The notes: a model not told the origin generated them from the sequence alone. Positions 32,146-40,896 are shown, numbered from the stretch's first letter. The stretch is 64,000 bases of DNA from Mesorhizobium sangaii (GCF_014207355.1 NZ_JACHEF010000006.1:392282-456281), one strand, 5' to 3'. A program made the numbers and translations.

Positions 32146-33387
32146 ATGTCCACGACGATTTCGCCGCTTGCGCCGAAGAAATACCCCAAGATGCCGGCCA
32201 TCGAGGGGGTGCGCATCGCCACCGCCGAGGCGGGGATAAAATACAAGAACCGCACCGACCTGCTGACCATGGTGTTCGATGAAGGCACCGCGGTCGCCGG
32301 CGTGTTCACGAAATCGAAATGCCCCTCGGCGCCGGTCGATTTCTGCCGGCAGAATCTCGGCGCCGGCAAGGCGCGGGTGCTGGTCGTCAATTCCGGCAAC
32401 GCCAACGCCTTCACAGGCAAGAAGGGTCGCGAGTCCACCGCGCTGACGGGCGAAGCCGCGGCCAAGGCGGCCGGCTGCAAGGCCAGCGAGGTTTTCCTGG
32501 CATCGACCGGCGTCATCGGCGAGCCGCTCGACACCGGTAAGTTCAGCCATCTGCTGGCCGGGCTGGTCAGCAACGGCAAGCCTGATTTGTGGACCGAAGC
32601 GGCAAAGGCGATCATGACCACGGATACCTATCCGAAAGTGGCGACCGCAACCGTCAATCTCGGCGACACCGACGTCACCATCAACGGCATCTCCAAGGGC
32701 GCCGGCATGATCGCGCCCGACATGGCGACGATGCTGTCCTTCATCGCCACCGACGCGCCGATCGCCGCACCCGTCCTTCAGGACCTGCTGTCGCGCGGCA
32801 CGGCCAAGACCTTCAACGCGGTCACCGTCGACAGCGACACCTCGACCAGCGACACGCTGCTGATCTTCGCCACCGGCAAGGCCGCAAAGCGCGGTGCGCC
32901 AGAGATAACCGACGCGAAGGATGCCCGCCTTGGCGCGTTCCGCCGGGCGCTCGGCAAGGTGCTGAAATCGCTGGCGCTGCAGGTGGTGCGCGACGGCGAG
33001 GGCGCCCGCAAGCAGGTCGAAGTGACCGTCACAGGCGCCAAATCGGCGCGGTCGGCCAAGCGCATCGCGCTGTCGATCGCCAATTCGCCGCTGGTCAAGA
33101 CGGCGGTCGCCGGCGAGGACGCCAATTGGGGCCGTGTCGTCATGGCCGTCGGCAAGGCCGGCGAGCCCGCCGACCGCGACCGGCTGTCGATCTGGTTCGG
33201 TGACAACCGCCTGGCGCATGAGGGCGAGCGCGACCCCGGCTATTCCGAGGAAGCCACCTCGGCCTATATGAGACGCGACGATATCCGTATCCGCGCCGAC
33301 ATCGGCATCGGCCGCGGCAAGGCGACGGTGTGGACCTGCGACCTCACCAAGGAATATGTCGCCATCAATGGCGATTACCGGAGCTGA
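32146..33387 (+). CDS. argJ: bifunctional ornithine acetyltransferase / N-acetylglutamate synthase
   Basis: 413 aa, standard length. The self-cleavage site is in KGAGMIAPDMATML, with Thr195 as the new N-terminal nucleophile of the beta chain. Further landmarks are NSGNANAFTG near 82, TGVIGEPLD near 121 and the terminal VAINGDYRS. It recycles acetyl groups in arginine synthesis by moving acetate from N-acetylornithine to glutamate. The downstream GNAT gene starts on its stop codon (TGATG), so translation is coupled. Confidence 0.97.
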   Translation: MSTTISPLAPKKYPKMPAIEGVRIATAEAGIKYKNRTDLLTMVFDEGTAVAGVFTKSKCPSAPVDFCRQNLGAGKARVLVVNSGNANAFTGKKGRESTALTGEAAAKAAGCKASEVFLASTGVIGEPLDTGKFSHLLAGLVSNGKPDLWTEAAKAIMTTDTYPKVATATVNLGDTDVTINGISKGAGMIAPDMATMLSFIATDAPIAAPVLQDLLSRGTAKTFNAVTVDSDTSTSDTLLIFATGKAAKRGAPEITDAKDARLGAFRRALGKVLKSLALQVVRDGEGARKQVEVTVTGAKSARSAKRIALSIANSPLVKTAVAGEDANWGRVVMAVGKAGEPADRDRLSIWFGDNRLAHEGERDPGYSEEATSAYMRRDDIRIRADIGIGRGKATVWTCDLTKEYVAINGDYRS

Positions 33388-34169
33388 TGGCTTTGGCTTC
33401 CAGGCATCCTGCAAGCATGCTCGCGATCGTGCGCCGCTACGAGGCGGCCGGCTTCCGCGCCTGGCCGGCAGCGGCGGTCCACTATGACGGCACCTGGGTG
33501 GTGCGGCTGACCGCCGGCCATCCGGCCAAGCGGTTGAATTCGGTCAATCCTCTCGATCCGGGCGACACCCAGCACATTGCCGACCGCATCGGCCGGGCCA
33601 GCCGCCGTTTCGATGCCTATGGCAGGCCGCTGACGTTCCGCATGTCGCCACTGTCGGGTCCCGATCTCGCCAGCCATCTCGACCGCGAGGGCTGGAGCCG
33701 ATTCGACGAGTCGCTGGTGATGCGGCTGCCGCTGGCCGATGCGCAACTCGATGCCGCCATGGACCAGATCCCGCTGAAGGATATCAGCCGCTTCATCGGC
33801 GCGTCGCTCAAGGTCAGCGGTTCGGACGTTTCGCTGCGACCCGGCCTGTCGGAGATCATCGGCGCCATCCAGCCCGAGGCCGGGCTGTTCGCGCTCGAAG
33901 ATGGAGCCGAGCCGCTGGCGACGCTGATCTGTGTGCACGACGGCGATCTTGCCGGCCTGTTCGAGATCGCCACCGACAAGTCGGCGCGCAACAAGGGCCA
34001 CGGCCGCAACCTGATCCTGTCGGCGCTGAAATGGGCGCGCCTGCGTGGCGCCCGCGACGCCTGGCTGCAGGTGGAGGCCGGCAACGTGCCGGCGCTGGCG
34101 CTCTATCGTTCGCTCGGCTTCGACGAGGTCTATCGCTACCACTATCGCCGGCCGCCTGTTCATGAATGA
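33387..34169 (+). CDS. GNAT family N-acetyltransferase
   Basis: 260 aa. The acetyl-CoA binding region in the C-terminal half reads IATDKSARNKGHGRNLILSAL (motif A, R/QxxGxG/A near residue 205), followed by LQVEAGNVPALALYRSLGFDEVYRYHY, a typical motif B ending. The N-terminal half is a degenerate GNAT-like domain. It shares one base with the argJ stop and ends in a 4-bp overlap with mutT, so argJ-GNAT-mutT form one transcript. Substrate unknown. Confidence 0.87.
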   Translation: MALASRHPASMLAIVRRYEAAGFRAWPAAAVHYDGTWVVRLTAGHPAKRLNSVNPLDPGDTQHIADRIGRASRRFDAYGRPLTFRMSPLSGPDLASHLDREGWSRFDESLVMRLPLADAQLDAAMDQIPLKDISRFIGASLKVSGSDVSLRPGLSEIIGAIQPEAGLFALEDGAEPLATLICVHDGDLAGLFEIATDKSARNKGHGRNLILSALKWARLRGARDAWLQVEAGNVPALALYRSLGFDEVYRYHYRRPPVHE

Positions 34170-34600
34170 AATTGGGCATGAGTGAAGTGACGATCGCCGG
34201 CAAGCGCCTGCTGCTGGTCGCCGCCTGCGCGCTGGTCGATGCCGACGGAAGGGTGCTGCTGGCCCAGCGCCCCGAGGGCAAGCAACTTGCCGGCCTGTGG
34301 GAGTTTCCCGGCGGCAAGGTCGAGCCCGGCGAGACGCCGGAACAATGCATCATCCGCGAACTGCACGAGGAAATCGGCATCGAGACCGACATCCCCTGCC
34401 TGGCGCCGCTCACCTTCGCCAGTCATTCCTATGATGATTTCCACCTGCTGATGCCGCTGTTCATCTGCCGCCGCTTCCGCGGCATCGCCCAGCCCAAGGA
34501 GGGGCAGGCGCTGAAATGGGTGCGGCCAAAGCAGATGCGCGACTATCCGATGCCGCCGGCCGATGCGCCGCTGATCCCGTTCCTCATCGATCTTCTCTAG
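34166..34600 (+). CDS. mutT: MutT-type (deoxy)nucleoside triphosphate pyrophosphohydrolase
   Basis: 144 aa. A complete Nudix box is present, GGKVEPGETPEQCIIRELHEEIGI in sections, with the REL-EEIG catalytic glutamates near residues 64-70. WEFPGGK and the LAQRPEGKQLAGLWEF lead-in match MutT, which removes 8-oxo-dGTP. The ATG at 34166 overlaps the upstream stop (ATGA); ATG 34178 is an alternative start. Confidence 0.92.
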   Translation: MKLGMSEVTIAGKRLLLVAACALVDADGRVLLAQRPEGKQLAGLWEFPGGKVEPGETPEQCIIRELHEEIGIETDIPCLAPLTFASHSYDDFHLLMPLFICRRFRGIAQPKEGQALKWVRPKQMRDYPMPPADAPLIPFLIDLL

Positions 34601-34729
34601 GGACGCCCTCCCGCCGGCCGGGTCGAAGCGCCGTATCAGTCAGCGTTAATGGAAGATTTATCCCACCGTGAAAAAGTGAAGCATGGTCGTTTTGGTGGCC
34701 GCACCGCCGATTCGCTGGGGAGCGATAGA

Positions 34730-35047
34730 ATGAGCCTAGACAGGGATTGGGACTCGATCCGGCCCGAGCGCGGCTTTCGCGCCGCCGACGCGGGCATGGG
34801 CATATTGCGCATCACGCTTCTGTTCGGTTCGGCCGCGGTGGCGCTGGCGCTGATCGCCGCGCCTTTCCTCGACGGCCAGACACGCTCGCTGTCGGCCCGC
34901 GATGATGTTGCCAGCGGGCTCGACATGATGGCCACCGGCTCGGTCAGCCATCGTGAAACCTATACGGTGCGCCGCAGCGTGCTGCAGCCGCGGCCCAGTT
35001 CGGTCTGCATCATCAGGTCCAATGGCAGAAGCAGCGGCGACTGCTGA
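34730..35047 (+). CDS. hypothetical single-pass membrane protein
   Basis: 105 aa. GGGGAG lies 7 nt before the ATG at 34730; a frame from 34649 adds 27 basic residues without support. A polar N-terminus (MSLDRDWDSIRPERGF) precedes one transmembrane helix (about 25-47, LRITLLFGSAAVALALIAAPFL). The remainder is Ser/Arg-rich and ends SNGRSSGDC. It precedes the Flp pilin gene by 110 bp; a relation to pili is possible but unproven. Confidence 0.65.
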   Translation: MSLDRDWDSIRPERGFRAADAGMGILRITLLFGSAAVALALIAAPFLDGQTRSLSARDDVASGLDMMATGSVSHRETYTVRRSVLQPRPSSVCIIRSNGRSSGDC

Positions 35048-35156
35048 CATGGTTAAGAGATTCGACAAGGGTGGCGGTTTCACCGCCTGTTAAGCCTTTG
35101 CCGTTAACCTTTCTTAACAGATCGGCGCTAAGGTTCTGGCCAGAGGGGTTGAGGTC

Positions 35157-35336
35157 ATGAAAGCAGTGCTGCTGCGTTTTCTGAAGGACGAGACCGGCGC
35201 CACGGCCATCGAATATGGCCTGATCATCGGCGTGCTGTCGTTGACCATCATTGGCGGCATCAGTCAGGTCTTCAACGCGATCACCTGGCTGTTCAGCGAC
35301 AGCAGCAGCAGGCTTGTCAACGCCATCGGACCCTGA
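35157..35336 (+). CDS. Flp family type IVb pilin
   Basis: 59 aa. A short leader (MKAVLLRFLKDETG) is followed by the class III (prepilin) cleavage site G|ATAIEYGLI with the conserved glutamate at position +5 and tyrosine at +6, then a hydrophobic helix (GLIIGVLSLTIIGGISQVF) and a polar C-terminus. Flp pilins form Tad pili after processing by the TadV/CpaA peptidase. GAGG precedes the ATG. No cpa/tad genes are in the window, so this is an orphan pilin locus. Confidence 0.88.
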   Translation: MKAVLLRFLKDETGATAIEYGLIIGVLSLTIIGGISQVFNAITWLFSDSSSRLVNAIGP

Positions 35337-35363
35337 GGTGGCCGTCCGCGCCTACGGGCCGGA

Positions 35364-36224
35364 TCACTGCCCGTAGGGAGCCTCCAGTATCGTCTTCAGC
35401 GAGACCTTGGCCGACCCCGGCTTCAGCGGTTTTTGCTGCGATGCGTCGGGCGCCCAGCCGGACATCCAGACGATCGAGAAACTTGCCCTCACGCGACCAT
35501 CGGGATCGGAAAACCGCTCGGCGTAGATTTCCGCCGCGCGGGCAAACAGCTTGCGCGAGCCCGGCCGCCGGCTGCGATCGGTGAGCGCACTGGTTTCCCC
35601 CATGGCCCGCAGATCCGCCATCAGGCCGAACAGGCTGGCATAGCGCACGGTCACCGTCTCGACGTCGGCGACCGGCAGAGCGAGACCGGCGCGCTGCAGA
35701 AGCGCACCGGCATCGCGCACATCGGTGAACGGGATGACACGCGGGCTGGCGCCGCCATAAAGCTCGGTCTCGGCCGCAAGCAGGCTTTCACGCAACTCGA
35801 AAAGCGTGCCGGCGCCGGCAAAGGCGCCGAGGAAAAGCCCGTCTGGCCGCAGCGCGCGGCGGATCTGGATCAGCATGCCGAGGATGTCGTTCATCGCCTG
35901 CAGCGACAGCAGGGAGACCGCCAGATCGAGGCTTTCCGGTTCGAACGGCACGGTTTCGAGTGGTGCCACCAAGCCGGCACCGCCATTCAGGAAAGCCGCG
36001 TCCGTCTCGACACGGACAATGTCGGCGACCTTGCCGCTCTCGGCGAGTATTTCGGCTGCCGCCGCCGTCTGGCAAAACAGCACCGCTGCCTTGCCGAACC
36101 GCCGCTCGACGGCAGCCAGCCGATCGGCAAGATCCTCGGCCGTGCGGCGCATGAGGAAATCGGCGCCGTCAACAGGATGGGCAAGCGCGCGCCGCTTGTG
36201 CGCCAGCCAAAGCGAAATATCCAT
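35364..36224 (-). CDS. SAM-dependent methyltransferase (BioC/NDUFAF5-like)
   Basis: 286 aa. The opening MDISLWLAHKRRALAHPVDGADFLMRRTAEDLADRL resembles the mitochondrial complex I assembly factor NDUFAF5 and its bacterial relatives. The methyltransferase fold follows with DAAFLNGGAG, FEPESLDLAVSLLSLQAMND (post-II motif near 100-116) and ALRPDGLFLGAF. A classic GxGxG is weak, as is common in this group. The start at 36224 was chosen over a TTG at 36236. It is divergent from comF, the usual rhizobial order. Confidence 0.82.
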   Translation of the reverse strand: MDISLWLAHKRRALAHPVDGADFLMRRTAEDLADRLAAVERRFGKAAVLFCQTAAAAEILAESGKVADIVRVETDAAFLNGGAGLVAPLETVPFEPESLDLAVSLLSLQAMNDILGMLIQIRRALRPDGLFLGAFAGAGTLFELRESLLAAETELYGGASPRVIPFTDVRDAGALLQRAGLALPVADVETVTVRYASLFGLMADLRAMGETSALTDRSRRPGSRKLFARAAEIYAERFSDPDGRVRASFSIVWMSGWAPDASQQKPLKPGSAKVSLKTILEAPYGQ

Positions 36225-36279
36225 TATCGGCCGCAACGGGCAAATCCTTGTTTGTCCACGCCCTGAGATAGTTCATATA

Positions 36280-37101
36280 ATGGCGCGCAGGACCAACCAC
36301 GTGGCCGATCCGATGCCCAAGATCAAGCCCATCGAGATCAAGCGCCTGGCCCGATCGGCTCTCGGCTGGCCGGCGCGCATCTTGTTTCCGCCGGTCTGCG
36401 CCGGTTGCCGCCGGCATGTCTCGCAGCCCGGCGTCCTGTGTGGCGCCTGCTGGCCGAAGCTGCGGCTCCTGGAACGGCCATGGTGCCCGGTGATGGGCAC
36501 GCCGTTCACCCACCATATGGGCGAGGGCTTTCTGTCCGCCGAGGCGATCGCCGATCCGCCGCCCTTCGAGCGGGCGCGGGCCGCCGTCGCCTATTCCGGC
36601 GTCGCCCGCCAGATGGTGCAAGGACTGAAATACCAGGATCGCACGGATCTCGCACCATGGATGGCGCGCTGGATGGTGCGGGCCGGCGCCGATCTCATCG
36701 CCGAGGCGGATGTGGTGGTGCCGGTGCCGCTGCACTGGCGGCGCTTTTTCAGGCGGCGTTTCAACCAGTCGGCGGAACTGGCAAGGGCGGTCTCCGTGCT
36801 CAGCCAATTGCCCTTCGCGCCTTCGGCGGTGCGGCGCGTCAAACTCACCCGCCAGCAGGTAGGGCTGGAGAGGCAGGAGCGTGAGGAAAATGTGCGGGCC
36901 GCCTTTCGGGTGCCCGCCGAGGCGGAAATCGAAATTGCCGGCCGCAGGGTGCTGTTGATCGACGACGTCTACACCACAGGCGCCACCGTTCGTGCGGCAA
37001 CCAAGGCGCTGAAAAGAGGCGGCGCCGGTGCCGTCGACGTGTTGACCTTCGCCCGTGTGTTGCCGGGGGACTTTCGGGCGGACGAGTCCGCGACTATATA
37101 A
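36280..37101 (+). CDS. ComF family protein (phosphoribosyltransferase-like)
   Basis: 273 aa. An N-terminal zinc-ribbon (CAGC near residue 40 and CGAC near 54) is followed by a PRTase domain with the PRPP loop VLLIDDVYTTGATV near 227-240. Other family blocks are VPVPLHWRRFFRRRFNQSAELAR near 147 and TRQQVGLERQEREENVRAAF near 188. ComF proteins act in DNA uptake or repair in competent bacteria; here the role is unknown. ATG 36280 and ATG 36313 are both possible. Confidence 0.87.
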   Translation: MARRTNHVADPMPKIKPIEIKRLARSALGWPARILFPPVCAGCRRHVSQPGVLCGACWPKLRLLERPWCPVMGTPFTHHMGEGFLSAEAIADPPPFERARAAVAYSGVARQMVQGLKYQDRTDLAPWMARWMVRAGADLIAEADVVVPVPLHWRRFFRRRFNQSAELARAVSVLSQLPFAPSAVRRVKLTRQQVGLERQEREENVRAAFRVPAEAEIEIAGRRVLLIDDVYTTGATVRAATKALKRGGAGAVDVLTFARVLPGDFRADESATI

Positions 37102-37128
37102 GTCGGCAACGAACAGCGGAAATTCGTC

Positions 37129-37398
37129 ATGGTCGACGTCACCATCTACACCCGCATGATGTGCGGCTATTGCACGGCAGCCAAACGGCTGCTCGAGCGA
37201 AAGGGCGTCGCCTTTACCGAGCACGACGCCTCGTTCTCGCCCGAACTGCGCCAGGAAATGATTTCCCGCGCCCATGGCCGCTCGACCTTTCCGCAAATTT
37301 TCATCGGCGATACGCATGTCGGCGGCTGCGACGACCTGCACGAGTTGGAGGCCGAAGGCCGGCTCGACAAGATGCTCGCCAACGGCGCGACGATTTGA
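37129..37398 (+). CDS. grxC: glutaredoxin 3
   Basis: 89 aa, full length. The active site is MCGYC (residues 11-15), CGYC rather than the CPYC of E. coli GrxC. The glutathione-binding TFPQIFIGDTHVGGCDDL segment (residues 53-70) with the cis-proline is intact. It reduces protein and glutathione mixed disulfides in the cytoplasm. It lies 27 bp after comF and is followed closely by the nitrilase gene, forming one operon. Confidence 0.94.
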   Translation: MVDVTIYTRMMCGYCTAAKRLLERKGVAFTEHDASFSPELRQEMISRAHGRSTFPQIFIGDTHVGGCDDLHELEAEGRLDKMLANGATI

Positions 37399-37410
37399 GG
37401 GGATATGACG

Positions 37411-38277
37411 ATGGGTGTTTTCAAGGCGGCTGCGATCCAGATGCGTTCAGGCGAGAGCCCCGAGCGCAACGCGGTCGATCTCGAACGGCTGGTGCGTGAA
37501 GCCGCAAGCCAAGGTGCGACCTACATCCAGACGCCGGAAATGACCGGGGCGCTGATCCGCGACAAGGAGGCGCGTGCCGCCTCCTTCACCTCCGAGGACA
37601 AGGACATCGTCGTGGCGACCGCGCGCAAACTGGCGAGCGAGCTTGGCGTCTTGCTGCATATCGGCTCGACCGCCATCCTGCGCGCCGACGGCAAGCTCGC
37701 CAACCGGGCGCTGCTGTTCGGCCCGGACGGCGCCACGCTTGCCACCTATGACAAGATCCACATGTTCGACGTCGATCTCGACAATGGCGAGAGCTGGCGC
37801 GAATCCGCCGCCTATGAGCCGGGCACCGAGGCTGTCGTGACCGAGATCGCAGGCGCGAAACTGGGGTTCGCCGTTTGCTACGATCTGCGCTTTCCGCAGC
37901 TGTTCCGCGCCGAGGCCCTGGCCGGCGCCGATCTGCTTTCCGTGCCCGCCGCCTTCACCCGCCAGACGGGCGAGGCGCATTGGCATGTGCTGCTCAGGGC
38001 ACGCGCCATCGAGAACGGCGCCTATGTCGTTGCCGCGGCGCAAGGCGGCCTGCATGAGGACGGCCGCGAGACCTATGGCCATTCGCTGATCGTCGACCCG
38101 TGGGGTCGTATCATCGCGGAAGCCGCGCATGACGAGCCGGCGGTGATCGTCGCCGAGATCGATCCGGCGCAGTCGGCCGCGGCGCGCAAGAAGATTCCCA
38201 ATCTCAAAAATGCGCGGGATTTCGCCGTCAATGCCGGCCTGGGCGAGGCGCCGCGTCTCAGGGGTGCTGCCTCTTGA
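37411..38277 (+). CDS. carbon-nitrogen hydrolase family protein (NIT2/omega-amidase-like)
   Basis: 288 aa. The Glu-Lys-Cys triad is visible: Glu in TPEMTG near residue 43, Lys in YDKIHMFDV near 114, Cys in FAVCYDLRFPQLFR near 154. The conserved RAIENGAYVVAAAQ and DPWGRI segments follow. Closest in pattern to NIT1/NIT2-type amidases acting on deaminated glutathione or alpha-ketoglutaramate, which fits its grxC neighbour. The ATG at 37411 is 8 nt from GAGGGG; ATG 37405 is too close. Confidence 0.88.
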   Translation: MGVFKAAAIQMRSGESPERNAVDLERLVREAASQGATYIQTPEMTGALIRDKEARAASFTSEDKDIVVATARKLASELGVLLHIGSTAILRADGKLANRALLFGPDGATLATYDKIHMFDVDLDNGESWRESAAYEPGTEAVVTEIAGAKLGFAVCYDLRFPQLFRAEALAGADLLSVPAAFTRQTGEAHWHVLLRARAIENGAYVVAAAQGGLHEDGRETYGHSLIVDPWGRIIAEAAHDEPAVIVAEIDPAQSAAARKKIPNLKNARDFAVNAGLGEAPRLRGAAS

Positions 38278-38699
38278 TCCGCTTTGCCCTGATTTGCGAG
38301 CATGAGCACGAATTCGAGGGCTGGTTTCGTAGCAACGACGATTTCGACATCCAGAAGAAGCGCGGGTTTGTCGATTGCCCGACCTGTGGCTCGCACAAGG
38401 TGCAGAAAGCCCTGATGGCGCCCGCCGTCTCCACGGCGCGCAAGCAGGAAACGATAGCGCTCGCCATGGGCGAGGCGCAGAAGCAGGCCCTGGCGCAGCT
38501 CAAGGCGATGGCCGAGAAGGTGCGCGAGAATGCCGACTATGTCGGCGACAAGTTTGCCGAGGAAGCGCGCAAGATCCATTTCGGCGAAAGCGACGCGCGC
38601 GGCATCTATGGCGAGGCGACACTGGACGAGGCCAAGAGCCTGGCCGAGGACGGCGTCGAGTTCATGCCGATCCCGGTGTTTCCGGACGATCGCAACTGA
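38274..38699 (+). CDS. DUF1178 family protein
   Basis: 141 aa. The N-terminal MIRFALICEHEHEFEGWFRSNDDFD and zinc-ribbon-like VDCPTCGSHKVQKALMAP (near residues 34-51) define DUF1178. The remainder is a charged helix rich in Lys/Glu/Gln. It initiates at a TTG that overlaps the nitrilase stop by four bases, indicating coupling. Function unknown; it is a regular partner of the nitrilase gene in Rhizobiales. Confidence 0.88.
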   Translation: MIRFALICEHEHEFEGWFRSNDDFDIQKKRGFVDCPTCGSHKVQKALMAPAVSTARKQETIALAMGEAQKQALAQLKAMAEKVRENADYVGDKFAEEARKIHFGESDARGIYGEATLDEAKSLAEDGVEFMPIPVFPDDRN

Positions 38700-38703
38700 G
38701 TCG

Positions 38704-39204
38704 CTAACTCACGCTGCCGATCAATTTCTCAAGCAGCCGAGACAGCGTTTCCCGTTCCGTCGGCGTCAGGCTCGCGAGGATCTCGTGCTCGTTGGCAACG
38801 TGGGCGCTGACAGCCTCGTCGATCAGCGCGAGGCCCTTTTCGGTCAGCCGCACGACAATGCCGCGCCGATCGTTGGGGTGCGGCCCGCGCAGGATCAATC
38901 CGGACGTTTCGAGCCGGTCGAGCCGGTTGGTCATGGCGCCTGACGTCACCATCGTCGCTTCATAGAGAGCGGTCGGCGTCAGCGCGTAGGGTGATCCCGA
39001 ACGGCGCAGCGTCGCCAGCACGTCGAACTCCCCGGACTGCAGCCCGAAGCGGGCAAAGAGCGGCGCGAGGCACTCGCGGGCGATCAGCGAGGAGGCCTCG
39101 TTCAGCCGCCCGAGCACCGCCATCGGCGAGACATCCAGATCCGGCCGCTCCCGCTTCCATTGCTCGATCGCTCTTGCTGCCCTGTCCAACTGTCTCACCA
39201 TCAT
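38704..39204 (-). CDS. MarR family transcriptional regulator
   Basis: 166 aa. The winged helix-turn-helix spans about residues 50-120: GLQSGEFDVLATLRRSG, then TPTALYEATMVTSGAMTNRLDRLETSGLI and the wing PNDRRGIVVRLTEKG. The frame is open to an ATG at 39231, but a perfect operator palindrome lies at 39208-39221, so ATG 39204 (or 39201) was chosen to keep the operator outside the gene. It is divergent from an EamA exporter, its likely target. The ligand is unknown. Confidence 0.88.
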   Translation of the reverse strand: MMVRQLDRAARAIEQWKRERPDLDVSPMAVLGRLNEASSLIARECLAPLFARFGLQSGEFDVLATLRRSGSPYALTPTALYEATMVTSGAMTNRLDRLETSGLILRGPHPNDRRGIVVRLTEKGLALIDEAVSAHVANEHEILASLTPTERETLSRLLEKLIGSVS

Positions 39205-39207
39205 ATA

Positions 39208-39221
39208 TCTTGACGTTAAGA
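39208..39221. promoter_or_regulatory. predicted MarR operator between marR and eamA
   Basis: TCTTGACGTTAAGA is a 14-bp inverted repeat of TCTT-N6-AAGA form with ACGT in the centre. It sits immediately upstream of the chosen marR start and 63 bp before the eamA start, so it could control both. Confidence 0.6.
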
Positions 39222-39283
39222 ATCTTTCCATTATCTTACCTCAAAATGCAATGCCGGCCAAGAGCCGCGCACGACGGGGCTCG

Positions 39284-40177
39284 ATGATGAAATTTCTCTG
39301 GGATTCGGCGCTCGGCCTGCTGGTGATCACCGGTGGCCTGCTCGGCCTGACGCTGCCGTTCGGCAAGATCGCCACGGCTGCCGGTGTTCCAGCCATGGTC
39401 TGGGCCTTCGTCATCTCGCTCGGCGCCGGCGGCGTGCTGCTGTGCGCCTTGCTGCTGCGCGGCCAGCGCATTCGGCTCACCGCGCACAAATTGCGCTATT
39501 TCTTCGTCACCGCGGCGGTGTCCTATGCCGTCCCGAACCTCATGATGTTCTCGGCCATGCCGCATCTCGGCGCCGGTTACACCGGAATCATGTTCACGCT
39601 GTCGCCTGTCATCACGCTCGTGTTCTCGATCCTGCTGCGTGTCCGGCGTCCCAACATGCTGGGCATCGTCGGCATCGCCGTCGGCTTCGTCGGCGCGGTC
39701 ATGGTGGCGGTAACGCGCGGCGAGGCCGGCCAGCCGGCCGATTTGTTCTGGGTGGTGATGGGCCTGCTCATCCCGGTCAGCCTTGCCGCCGGCAACATCT
39801 ACCGTACGGTGGACTGGCCGCAAGGCACCGGCCCGATTGAGCTTGCCGTTGGCAGCCACCTGGCGTCGGCGGCGATGCTGTCTGTTGGCATTCTCGCTCT
39901 GTTCGGCGCCGGGGCCTTCGCCCCGCTCGGTGGCGTGCCGCTGGTCGTCGTCGCGCAGGCCGCGTCGGCTTCAGCGATGTTCGCCTTCTTCTTCCGGCTG
40001 CAGTCGGTCGGCGGCCCCGTCTATCTCAGCCAGATCGGCTATGTCGCGGCGGCGGTCGGGCTGTTTGCCGGCACGGTCTTCCTCGGCGAACATTATCAGC
40101 TGCTGACCTGGGCTGGCGCGGTCATCATCACGGCCGGCGTCTTCATCACCACCAAGGCACAAAGCCAGAAAGCGTAA
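39284..40177 (+). CDS. DMT family transporter (EamA)
   Basis: 297 aa with ten hydrophobic segments in two EamA repeats (about 5-130 and 150-290). Typical features are YAVPNLMMFSAMPHLGAGYTGIMFTLSPVIT near 81-111 and the final AGVFITTKAQ. It is probably an inner-membrane exporter of amino acids or a toxic metabolite. ATG 39284 was preferred; ATG 39251 adds eleven basic residues. The divergent marR gene and shared operator suggest inducible expression. Confidence 0.87.
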   Translation: MMKFLWDSALGLLVITGGLLGLTLPFGKIATAAGVPAMVWAFVISLGAGGVLLCALLLRGQRIRLTAHKLRYFFVTAAVSYAVPNLMMFSAMPHLGAGYTGIMFTLSPVITLVFSILLRVRRPNMLGIVGIAVGFVGAVMVAVTRGEAGQPADLFWVVMGLLIPVSLAAGNIYRTVDWPQGTGPIELAVGSHLASAAMLSVGILALFGAGAFAPLGGVPLVVVAQAASASAMFAFFFRLQSVGGPVYLSQIGYVAAAVGLFAGTVFLGEHYQLLTWAGAVIITAGVFITTKAQSQKA

Positions 40178-40333
40178 TCGGCCTCGGCCGAGAGGCATCT
40201 GCATCACGCCGGCCGCCATGGCTGCCGTGAGTGGGCTCACCTGAATTTGTCTCTGGATTCGCTTTATCTTCTTGTTTGAGCGTGGTCTTTTCCGAAAAGC
40301 CGTTTCCGCTTCCGGGAAATCGAGGAGCCAGCC

Positions 40334-40849
40334 ATGACTGAATCAAAGGTTCCGGAGGGAACTCCTGTCGGCGTCGCGGATTTTCGAGCCGCGATGCAGC
40401 TGATCGTCGGCAATGTCAGCGTCATCACTGCAGGTGTCGGCGAGGATCGCTCCGGCCTGGTGGTCATTTCGGTCGTCTCGCTGTCGGCCGAGCCACCCAA
40501 GGTGATCGCCTGCGTCAACCGGTCGTCGTCGACCTGGCCGCTGATCGAACGCTACCGCCATTTCGGCGTCAATTCGCTCGGACCCCAGCATCAGCGCGTG
40601 GCCGAGCGGTTCTCCGGCTTTGGCGGCATCAAGGGCAAGGACCGCTACGAGGGCGCCGAATGGATGACGCTGAAGACCGGAGCTTCGTTGCTTTGCGACG
40701 CGGTGGCTGCCTTCGACTGCAGCCTCGACGAGATGATCGATCGCGGCACGCATTCCATCGTCATCGGCACGGTCGAGGCGGTGCGCACCCGCGATGCCGG
40801 GCAGGCGCTGATCTACTGGCGGGGCGGCTACCGGCCGCTCGACGCCTAA
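40334..40849 (+). CDS. flavin reductase family protein (FMN-binding)
   Basis: 171 aa. The flavin-reductase-like split barrel is evident: FRAAMQLIVGNVSVITAG, GLVVISVVSLSAEPPKVIACVNRSSSTWPLI (residues 41-71) and FGVNSLGPQHQRVAERFSG near 77. The C-terminal GTVEAVRTRDAGQALIYWRGGYRPL matches the HpaC/RutF/DszD type. It probably supplies reduced FMN to a monooxygenase, which is not encoded nearby. GAGGAG precedes the ATG. Confidence 0.88.
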   Translation: MTESKVPEGTPVGVADFRAAMQLIVGNVSVITAGVGEDRSGLVVISVVSLSAEPPKVIACVNRSSSTWPLIERYRHFGVNSLGPQHQRVAERFSGFGGIKGKDRYEGAEWMTLKTGASLLCDAVAAFDCSLDEMIDRGTHSIVIGTVEAVRTRDAGQALIYWRGGYRPLDA

Positions 40850-40858
40850 GGTGTGCTA

Positions 40859-40896
40859 ATATTCAGGTCATGCCGGCCTCGGCCTGACCTGAATAT
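40859..40896. terminator. bidirectional hairpin between flavin reductase and ubiG
   Basis: ATATTCAGGTCA (40859-40870) pairs perfectly with TGACCTGAATAT (40885-40896), and the 14-nt loop contains a further GGCC/GGCC pair. No U tract, but it separates two convergent genes. Confidence 0.6.

Noticed and set aside
31993..33414. N-terminal extension of the caspase-like gene over argJ
   Set aside because: It is antisense to argJ; the signal peptide at 31992-31980 marks the true start.
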